This document shows positions 57,497 through 64,000 of a DNA stretch of 64,000 nt, in pieces. The stretch spans positions 261,249 to 325,248 of the forward strand of contig JAOASL010000040.1 of the NCBI GenBank assembly GCA_030158675.1, written 5' to 3'. Positions within the stretch are counted from its first letter, which is position 1; every line of letters starts with the position of its first letter. The translations under genes were made by a program, and so were the position numbers. Origin of the DNA: Burkholderiaceae bacterium. Its GTDB lineage: Bacteria > Pseudomonadota > Gammaproteobacteria > Burkholderiales > Burkholderiaceae_D. The notes below the pieces were generated by a model. It was given only the letters and a program-made list of their open reading frames with translations, did not search any database and was not told the DNA's origin.

Positions 57497-58801
57497 ATGA
57501 AGACCCACCACCGGCGCCGGCCACGCGCCTGGCTCACCCTGCTTGCCCTCGTTCTTGTTCCCGCATGCCTGCCCGCGCAGGCCGACACCGCAGCGCTGAC
57601 TCTCGAGATGGCCGTGCGCCATGCGCTGCATCGCTCGGCCGCCCATCAGGCCACACAAAGCGTAACGCAGGCCAGTGTCGAGGCCGCCGCACAAGCCGGG
57701 CAGCTGCCCGACCCGATGCTCAAGCTTGGCATCGACAACCTGCCCGTCGAAGGCCCGGACCGCTGGAGCCTGACGCGCGATTTCATGACCATGCGACGCA
57801 TCGGCATCGAGCAGCCCTGGGTGTCTGCCGACAAGCGGGCCGCCCGTAGCGAACGCGCCGGACAGATGGTCGCACTGCAGGACGCCGACGCACTGATGCA
57901 TGCCGCCGACACGCGTACCCAGACCGCGCTGGCGTGGATACAGATGCGCCATGCACAGCGCGCGGCAGCCTTCGCGACCGAACTTGCGCGTCACAGCGCG
58001 GACGATCTTGGCGCGGTACAAGCGGCTCATCGCGGTGGCAAGGCGAGCGCGGCCGAAGTCGCGCAGGCGCAGCTGGCGCTGGTCCGCACGCAGGACGGCA
58101 GCGCACGCACCCGCCAGGAATTGAACAGCGCGCGACTGGCGCTGCAGCGCTGGGTGCAAACGCCGGTCGAGTCGGTCGATGACGCCATGCCGCCACTGAA
58201 CCTGCCGGAGGTCCGGCTGGAAGCCGCCCGAATCGGCGAACACCATCCTGTGCTGATCCGGGCACGTCGCGCGCAGGCGCTGGCCGACTCCGAAGTCACC
58301 GTCGCCAGTACCGAGCGCCGGCCGGACTGGCGCTTCGAACTCGCATTCAGCCAGCGCAGCAGCCCGTACGCCAACATGTTGTCGTTCGGCGTCACCATTC
58401 CGCTGACAGTCAACCCGGGGCAGCGGCAAGACCGCAGCGTGGCCGAGAAGGCCGCGCAGGCCACCGCCGCCCGACTGCAATATGACGAAGCGCAGCGCGC
58501 GCTCGTTGCCGAGCTCGGCACCCTGCAACTCACCAGCGCCAGCCTGAGCGAGCGCGCCGCCTGGCTCGGCAAACACGCATTGCCGCTGGCGCGGCAAGCG
58601 GTCGATCTCGCGGTCGCTGGCTATCGCTCCGGCAGCAGCACGCTGTCCGCCGTCTTCGCTGCACGACGCATGCTGGTCGAGCAACAGCTGCAGATCGCCG
58701 AGCTGGAACGCGATGCAGCACTCGCGTGGGCGCAGCTGGCTTTCCCGATGGAGACCACGAAAGCGGCAACACAGGTCGCAGCGCAGGAGGCGCGGCCATG
58801 A
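57497..58801 (+). CDS. cusC: TolC-family outer-membrane efflux protein (CusC/CzcC type)
   Basis: A 434-residue outer-membrane channel subunit with a signal peptide (LTLLALVLVPACLPAQA). The two OEP repeats are seen as long helical regions with AAAQAGQLPDPMLKLGIDNLP and TMRRIGIEQPWVSADKRAARS in the first half and VAGYRSGSSTLSAVFAARRMLVEQQLQIAELERDAALAWAQL at the end. It would link the RND pump to the outside. It overlaps the adaptor gene by four bases (ATGA). Confidence 0.87.
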   Translation: MKTHHRRRPRAWLTLLALVLVPACLPAQADTAALTLEMAVRHALHRSAAHQATQSVTQASVEAAAQAGQLPDPMLKLGIDNLPVEGPDRWSLTRDFMTMRRIGIEQPWVSADKRAARSERAGQMVALQDADALMHAADTRTQTALAWIQMRHAQRAAAFATELARHSADDLGAVQAAHRGGKASAAEVAQAQLALVRTQDGSARTRQELNSARLALQRWVQTPVESVDDAMPPLNLPEVRLEAARIGEHHPVLIRARRAQALADSEVTVASTERRPDWRFELAFSQRSSPYANMLSFGVTIPLTVNPGQRQDRSVAEKAAQATAARLQYDEAQRALVAELGTLQLTSASLSERAAWLGKHALPLARQAVDLAVAGYRSGSSTLSAVFAARRMLVEQQLQIAELERDAALAWAQLAFPMETTKAATQVAAQEARP

Positions 58802-60336
58802 AGGCGTCTTCACTGCTCAAGCCGGCCGCGCTCGCCGTACTGGGTGCGCTGCTGGCGGCCGGTGGCTATTACGCCGGCAGCCGGCAGCACGCCGAACCGG
58901 CGACAGGATCGTCAAGAACAAACGCGCCGCACGCAGCCAGCGGCGCGAAGATCGATCCGAAGACGGGGCGCAAGGTGCTGTACTGGCACGACCCGATGGT
59001 GCCCGGACAGCAATTCGACAAGCCCGGCAAGAGCCCGTTCATGGACATGGCGCTGGTACCGGTATACGCAGACGATGCCCCTGAAGACGGCGGCGTGAAG
59101 GTCTCACCGACGATGCAGCAAAACCTCGGCATACGCTTTGCGACCGTGCGCCGCGCCGAGGTCGGCAATGCCATCAGCGTGGTCGGCAGCACGCAGCTTG
59201 ACGAGAGCCTGGCCGAAGTCGTGCAGAGCCGTGTGGCGGGTTACATCGAGCGCCTGCACGCACGCACGCCGATGCAGCGCATACAGCGCGGCGCGCCGGT
59301 CGCTACGCTGTTCGTGCCTGACTGGCTCGCACCGCAGGAAGAGTATCTGGCGCTGAAGCGCGCCGGCGACACCGAGCTGGCCGATGCGGCGCGGCAGCGC
59401 ATGCGCGCACTGTCAATTCCGGAGTCCGTGATGGCCCAGCTCGACAAGACCGGCCAGCCGCAGCGCCAGCTGACATTGTTTTCACCAGTCAGCGGGGTCC
59501 TCACTGAACTGCCGCTGCGCGACGGCGCGATGGTGACGCCGGGCATGACGATTGCAAAGGTGTCGGGACTCGGTCGCCTGTGGCTGCTGGCCGAGGTGCC
59601 GGAAACCCTGGTGCCGCTGCTGCAGCCGGGCATGAAGGCGAGCGCGCAATTCGCCGGCCGGCCCGGACGCCGCTATACGGGCGTGGTGCGCGACATCCTG
59701 CCGCAGGTCAGCACGGCCACGCGCACCGTGCAGGCGCGGCTCGAGCTCGATAACCGCGATGGCAGCCTGACGCCGGGCCTGTTGATGCAGGTGCAGCTCA
59801 CGGAAGCCGCCACCCTGTCGCGGCTGCTGGTGCCGGCCGAAGCCGTGATTCATACCGGCCGCCGCTCGGTGGTGCTGGTGGTCGGCGAGAAGAACCGCAT
59901 CCGGCCTGTGACGGTGAGCGCAGGACGCGAACACGGCGACGACACCGAGATCCTTGATGGCCTGTCCGAGGGACAGCGGGTGGTCGTGTCGGGCCAGTTC
60001 CTGATCGACTCCGAAGCCAGCCTGAAATCGGCGCTGACCAAATTCGCCGATGCACCGGCGCCGCCGGCAGCACCAGCCGCATCGGCTGCATCGGCCCCCG
60101 CGCCGTTGCATCATGCGACCGGCAAGATCGAACAAGTGACGGCCGATGCACTGACGCTTGCGCATGACCCGGTGCCGGAGCTGAAATGGGGCGCCATGAC
60201 GATGGACTTCGCCAAGCCGCGCCCCGATGCGTTCCAACAGTTCCGGCGCGGCGACCGCGTGCGCTTCAGCTTCCGCGAGACCGACGACGGCTATCTGCTC
60301 GAGAGCGTCGAACCTGCGGCCGGAAGCGCCAAATGA
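58798..60336 (+). CDS. cusB: RND periplasmic adaptor (CusB type) with fused CusF domain
   Basis: A 512-residue adaptor. After the N-terminal anchor comes a heavy-metal-binding segment ([29 protein letters not shown]), then barrel-sandwich, helical-hairpin and membrane-proximal domains. A C-terminal CusF-like domain (about 435-512) reads [16 protein letters not shown], which keeps the His, Trp and two Met residues that bind Cu(I)/Ag(I) in CusF. The fusion joins the metal chaperone to the pump. The start is ATG 58798 within the cusC end; it overlaps cusA by four bases. Confidence 0.9.
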   Translation: MKASSLLKPAALAVLGALLAAGGYYAGSRQHAEPATGSSRTNAPHAASGAKIDPKTGRKVLYWHDPMVPGQQFDKPGKSPFMDMALVPVYADDAPEDGGVKVSPTMQQNLGIRFATVRRAEVGNAISVVGSTQLDESLAEVVQSRVAGYIERLHARTPMQRIQRGAPVATLFVPDWLAPQEEYLALKRAGDTELADAARQRMRALSIPESVMAQLDKTGQPQRQLTLFSPVSGVLTELPLRDGAMVTPGMTIAKVSGLGRLWLLAEVPETLVPLLQPGMKASAQFAGRPGRRYTGVVRDILPQVSTATRTVQARLELDNRDGSLTPGLLMQVQLTEAATLSRLLVPAEAVIHTGRRSVVLVVGEKNRIRPVTVSAGREHGDDTEILDGLSEGQRVVVSGQFLIDSEASLKSALTKFADAPAPPAAPAASAASAPAPLHHATGKIEQVTADALTLAHDPVPELKWGAMTMDFAKPRPDAFQQFRRGDRVRFSFRETDDGYLLESVEPAAGSAK

Positions 60337-63300
60337 TCGCCGCCATCATTCGCGCGTCGATCGCGAACCGGTTGCTGGTGCTGCTGGCCGCCGCCGGTAT
60401 CGCGCTGTGGGGGCTGTGGTCGCTGTCGCGCACGCCGCTCGACGCCCTGCCCGACCTGTCCGACACGCAGGTGATCATTCGCGCGCAGTTTCCTGGCAAG
60501 GCGCCGCAACTGGTGGAAGACCAGGTCACCTATCCGCTGACCACCGCGCTGCTATCGGTGCCGGGTGCAAAGACCGTGCGCGGCTACTCGTTCTTCGGTG
60601 ACGCCTTTGTCTATGTGCTGTTCGACGACGATACCGACCTCTACTGGGCGCGCTCGCGCGTGCTCGAATACCTGAACCAGGTGCAGGGCCGGCTGCCACA
60701 GGGCGTACGCGCAGAAATCGGGCCGGACGGTACCGGCGTCGGCTGGATCTACGAATACGCGCTGGTCGACCGCAGCGGACAGCACGACCTCGGCCAGCTG
60801 CGCGCACTGAATGACTGGTTCCTGCGCTTCGAACTGAAGACTGTGCCGAACGTCGCCGAGGTGGCCAGCATCGGCGGCATGGTCAGGCAATACCAGGTAG
60901 TCGTTGATCCGGATCGCTTGCGCGCATTCGGCATCACGCACACGATGGTGCGCGCGGCGCTGGAGAACGCGAACGCTGCCACCGGCGGCGCGGTGCTCGA
61001 GCTGGCCGAGACCGAATACATGGTGCGCTCGCAGGCCTGGCTGCGCACGCTCGACGACTTCCGCCATACCGTGCTGAACGCCAGCGACAGCGGCACGCCG
61101 GTGCTGCTGCGCGATGTGGCATCGGTGCGCATCGGTCCGGAAATGCGGCGCGGCATCGCCGAGCTGAATGGCGAAGGCGAAGTGGCCGGCGGCGTGGTGG
61201 TCATGCGCAGCGGGAAAAACGCGCTCGAGACCATCGACGGCATCAAGGCGCGCCTGCAGACGCTGAAAGCCTCGCTGCCATCGGGCGTGGAGATCGTGAC
61301 CGTCTATGACCGTTCCACCCTGATTCGCTCGGCGGTCGCCAACCTGCGCGACAAGCTGATCGAGGAGTTCATCGTCGTAGCGCTGGTCTGCGTGCTGTTC
61401 CTGTTTCATCTGCGCAGTGCGCTGGTCGCGATCGTCTCGCTGCCACTGGGTGTGCTGGCCGCGTTTATCGTGATGCGGTACCAGGGCGTGAACGCGAACA
61501 TCATGTCGCTCGGCGGCATCGCGATCGCGATCGGCGCGATGGTGGACGCGGCCATCGTGATGGTCGAAAACGCGCACAAGCACATCGAGCATCATGAGCA
61601 GCAGCATCCGGGTGAAACGCTGTCGGTAGCGGCACGCTGGCAGCTGATGACCGAAGCCGCGATCGAGGTCGGGCCGGCGCTGTTCTTTTCGCTGCTGATC
61701 GTCACGCTGTCCTTCCTGCCGGTGTTTGCGCTGCAGGCGCAGGAAGGCAAGCTGTTCTCGCCTCTGGCCTTCACCAAAACCTATACGCTGGCGGCAGCTG
61801 CCGGCCTGGCAATCACCTTGGTGCCGGTGCTGATGGGCTACCTGATCCGCGGCCGCATTCCGCGCGAAGAAGCTAATCCGCTGAATCGCCTGCTGGTGCG
61901 CCTGTACCGTCCGGTGCTTGAGCTCAGTCTGCGTCATCCGTGGGCAACGATTGCCGTCGCCACCGTGGCGCTCGCGCTCACCGCCTATCCTTTGTCGCGC
62001 CTGGGCGGCGAATTCCTGCCGCCGCTGAACGAAGGCGACCTGCTGTACATGCCGACCGCGCTACCCGGTCTGTCGGCCGCCAAGGCCAGCGAGTTATTGC
62101 AGCAGACCGACCGGCTGATCAAGACCGTGCCCGAAGTACAGAGCGTGTTCGGCAAGGCGGGCCGCGCGGAAAGTGCGACCGATCCGGCGCCGCTGGAGAT
62201 GTTCGAGACCACCATACAGTTCAGGCCGCGCAGCGAATGGCGCGCCGGCATGACACCGGAGAAGCTGGTCGATGAACTCGATCGCGTGGTGCGCATACCG
62301 GGGCTGAGCAATGTCTGGGTACCGCCGATCCGCAATCGTATTGACATGCTATCGACCGGCATCAAGACGCCGGTTGGCGTCAAGGTGTCGGGCGCAGACC
62401 TGCAACAGATCGAGGCGATCACGATGCAGATCGAGAACGCGGTGCGCAACGTGCCGGGCGTGACTTCGGCACTGGCCGAGCGCGTCAGTGGCGGACGCTA
62501 TATCGATATCGACATCGACCGCACCCGTGCAGCGCGCTACGGACTGTCGGTGGCCGACCTGCAATCGGTGGTGGCTTCCGCGATCGGCGGCGAGAACATC
62601 GGCGAAGTCGTCGACGGCCGGCAGCGTTTCCCGATCAACCTGCGTTATCCGCGCGACTACCGCGACTCGCTGCAGGCACTGCGCGAACTGCCGGTGGTGA
62701 CCGCACGCGGCGCGCAGCTACGGCTGCAAGACGTGGCTGACGTAAAGGTGGTGACGGGCCCGCCGATGATACGCAGCGAAAACGCGCGACTGGCCGGCTG
62801 GGTCTATGTGGACGTGCGCGGTACCGACCTGCGCCGCGCTGTGCTGGCAATGCAAAAGGCGGTAGCCGCATCAGTGAAGCTGCCCCCCGGCTATGCGATC
62901 AGCTGGTCTGGCCAGTTCGAGTATCTGGAGCGCGCCACCGCGCGGCTGCAGACGGTCGTGCCGCTGACGCTGCTGGTGATTTTCGGGCTGCTGTATCTGG
63001 CGTTCCGGTCGGCGGCCGATGCGCTGCTGTTGATGGCGACGGTGCCGTTCGCGCTGGTCGGTGGGCTGTGGTTCATCTGGCTGCTTGGCCATGCGGTGTC
63101 AGTGGCCACTGCTGTCGGCTTCATCGCGTTGGCCGGCCTGGCGGCCGAGTTCGGTGTGGTGATGCTGATCTACCTGCGCAATGCGTGGCAAAAGCATCTG
63201 GATGCCGGCGAAGCACCAACAGAAGCCGCGCTGCTGGCAGCGATACGCGAAGGCGCGGTGGCGCGCGTGCGGCCAAAGGCGATGACGGTGGCCACCATCC

Positions 63301-63473
63301 TCGCCGGATTGCTGCCGATCATGTGGGGGGACGGCGCCGGGTCCGAAGTGATGCAGCGGATCGCCGCACCGATGGTGGGTGGCATGGTGACGGCGCCGCT
63401 GCTGTCGCTGTTCGTGATTCCGGCGGCGTGGCGGCTGATGAAGCAGCGCGAATTGAAGCGGCGAGTGCCGTGA
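60333..63473 (+). CDS. cusA: Heavy-metal RND efflux pump (CusA type)
   Basis: A 1046-residue twelve-helix pump. The three methionines of the CusA metal relay are present: [21 protein letters not shown] (with the following Glu), and [12 protein letters not shown]. Helix 4 has [21 protein letters not shown], with acidic residues for proton transfer. These point to Cu(I)/Ag(I) rather than Co/Zn/Cd. It is the last gene of a tight three-gene operon with four-base overlaps; a longer frame from 60186 is antisense-like and lies inside cusB. Confidence 0.92.
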   Translation: MIAAIIRASIANRLLVLLAAAGIALWGLWSLSRTPLDALPDLSDTQVIIRAQFPGKAPQLVEDQVTYPLTTALLSVPGAKTVRGYSFFGDAFVYVLFDDDTDLYWARSRVLEYLNQVQGRLPQGVRAEIGPDGTGVGWIYEYALVDRSGQHDLGQLRALNDWFLRFELKTVPNVAEVASIGGMVRQYQVVVDPDRLRAFGITHTMVRAALENANAATGGAVLELAETEYMVRSQAWLRTLDDFRHTVLNASDSGTPVLLRDVASVRIGPEMRRGIAELNGEGEVAGGVVVMRSGKNALETIDGIKARLQTLKASLPSGVEIVTVYDRSTLIRSAVANLRDKLIEEFIVVALVCVLFLFHLRSALVAIVSLPLGVLAAFIVMRYQGVNANIMSLGGIAIAIGAMVDAAIVMVENAHKHIEHHEQQHPGETLSVAARWQLMTEAAIEVGPALFFSLLIVTLSFLPVFALQAQEGKLFSPLAFTKTYTLAAAAGLAITLVPVLMGYLIRGRIPREEANPLNRLLVRLYRPVLELSLRHPWATIAVATVALALTAYPLSRLGGEFLPPLNEGDLLYMPTALPGLSAAKASELLQQTDRLIKTVPEVQSVFGKAGRAESATDPAPLEMFETTIQFRPRSEWRAGMTPEKLVDELDRVVRIPGLSNVWVPPIRNRIDMLSTGIKTPVGVKVSGADLQQIEAITMQIENAVRNVPGVTSALAERVSGGRYIDIDIDRTRAARYGLSVADLQSVVASAIGGENIGEVVDGRQRFPINLRYPRDYRDSLQALRELPVVTARGAQLRLQDVADVKVVTGPPMIRSENARLAGWVYVDVRGTDLRRAVLAMQKAVAASVKLPPGYAISWSGQFEYLERATARLQTVVPLTLLVIFGLLYLAFRSAADALLLMATVPFALVGGLWFIWLLGHAVSVATAVGFIALAGLAAEFGVVMLIYLRNAWQKHLDAGEAPTEAALLAAIREGAVARVRPKAMTVATILAGLLPIMWGDGAGSEVMQRIAAPMVGGMVTAPLLSLFVIPAAWRLMKQRELKRRVP

Positions 63474-63564
63474 GCGGGATGATCAAGGCGCGCGGGCAGG
63501 CCTGTGCGACGCGGGCGAGCCGGGAGATCCAACGCCCGCCCCGGCATCGCCGCTGCCAATGAAA

Positions 63565-64000
63565 TCACACCAGAACGATATCTGCCGCATCCAGCGTATT
63601 GACGCCCACCAGCATGCCGATCATCTCGTCCGAGCGCGTGTCGAGCTTGCCGTTGGCATTGATGTCCCAATAGATGCCGAGGCCGCTATTGGTATTCAGC
63701 GTGGCCATTGCGTACACATAGGAGCGGCCGGCGGCCAGCTGCAGATCGTCCACACGGGCGGTAAAGTCGGTGATGCGCGCATAGTCTGAGGTGCCAAGGT
63801 TCCGCGACGCGCCGTCGTCGTAAAACACGCGACCGGTCGTGCCGAGCACGAAGACGTCATGACTGCCACTGCCGGTCAGCACATCAATGCTGCCGCGACC
63901 ATAACGCGTGCTCGAGAACGGAACGCCATTCAGGACGTCCTCAGCGGCCGAGCCGGTCAGGGTGTCGCTGCCGTCGGAGCCGTAAATGAAGAGCGGCCCG
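63565..64000 (-). CDS. RTX-like calcium-binding protein, 3' part
   Basis: The C-terminal 144 residues of a protein that continues beyond the window. The visible start carries RTX-type nonapeptide units (YGSDGSDTLTGSAAEDVLNG and GRGSIDVLTGSGSHDVF), followed by a globular end that includes IYWDINANGKLDTRSDEMIGML, an EF-hand-like Asp-rich loop. Such proteins are usually exported by type I secretion through a C-terminal signal; this one ends VNTLDAADIVLV, consistent with that. The 5' end is missing. Confidence 0.75.
   Translation of the reverse strand, partial: GPLFIYGSDGSDTLTGSAAEDVLNGVPFSSTRYGRGSIDVLTGSGSHDVFVLGTTGRVFYDDGASRNLGTSDYARITDFTARVDDLQLAAGRSYVYAMATLNTNSGLGIYWDINANGKLDTRSDEMIGMLVGVNTLDAADIVLV

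Noticed and set aside
60552-61937. Minus-strand open frame of 461 codons
   Set aside because: It is a His/Arg/Gln-rich shadow of the cusA gene with no domain.
1-64000. Mobile elements, prophage, CRISPR arrays, tRNA or rRNA genes
   Set aside because: No transposase, integrase, repeat-spacer pattern or RNA gene was found on reading; the local repeats are single operators or terminators.

Overview
The window is GC-rich, densely coded and entirely bacterial. Gene content (Sox sulfur oxidation, a PQQ alcohol dehydrogenase, a molybdenum hydroxylase with its maturation factor, several c-type cytochromes, FCD-type GntR control, RND copper/silver efflux, an FNR-type box and a sigma-28-type promoter) suggests a motile, respiratory, metabolically versatile betaproteobacterium, probably Burkholderiales. 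That placement rests on remembered family resemblance, not on a search. No rRNA, tRNA, CRISPR array, insertion sequence or prophage was seen.

Layout. 0-2.7 kb: start of a phosphate transporter operon (pstC, pstA) behind a good Pho box, a DUF445 membrane protein and a DUF1289 protein. 2.8-10.2 kb: a periplasmic oxidation region on the minus strand with a PQQ alcohol dehydrogenase carrying the lanthanide-type DYD signature, a cytochrome c and a solute-binding protein (a xoxF-G-J-like order), a two-subunit molybdenum hydroxylase and XdhC. An alcohol-to-aldehyde-to-acid chain feeding cytochromes is a reasonable reading. 10.4-15.7 kb: sulfur oxidation, with soxC-soxD-soxY-soxZ on the minus strand led by an adhesin-E-like gene, and a divergent flavocytochrome c sulfide dehydrogenase pair. 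soxA, soxX and soxB are not in the window. 15.7-26.9 kb: a DsbA-fold isomerase, a PAS chemoreceptor with a sigma-28-like promoter, a phosphoethanolamine-transferase-like protein, a DUF3617-like protein, a TPR membrane protein, a beta-CASP nuclease-like protein and a P-type ATPase.

26.9-44.3 kb: three large paralogous GGDEF/EAL proteins, each with a periplasmic sensor bearing a conserved CCxG motif. They are interleaved with an AsmA protein, a universal-stress/flavocytochrome/cytochrome-b5 operon behind an FNR-type box, a YGPPP-repeat protein, a lipoprotein, and a phosphorylase-PRPP synthetase pair. 44.5-51.8 kb: a HIT protein, two tiny paralogous-looking membrane proteins, and a catabolic operon (fluoroacetate-dehalogenase-like hydrolase, IlvD/Edd dehydratase, EthD protein, a possible gene remnant, an unknown protein) with its GntR regulator and a divergent MFS transporter.

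52.0-57.2 kb holds the most unusual locus: a short P450-like protein with the Cys heme loop but without a recognisable ExxR or I-helix signature, overlapped by an alpha/beta hydrolase, which overlaps a convergent acyl carrier protein gene, followed by a MerR regulator coupled to a VIT-VWA protein. 57.5-63.5 kb is a CusCBA-type Cu(I)/Ag(I) efflux operon with a CusF domain fused to CusB, preceded by two near-identical 12-bp palindromes. The window ends inside an RTX-like protein.
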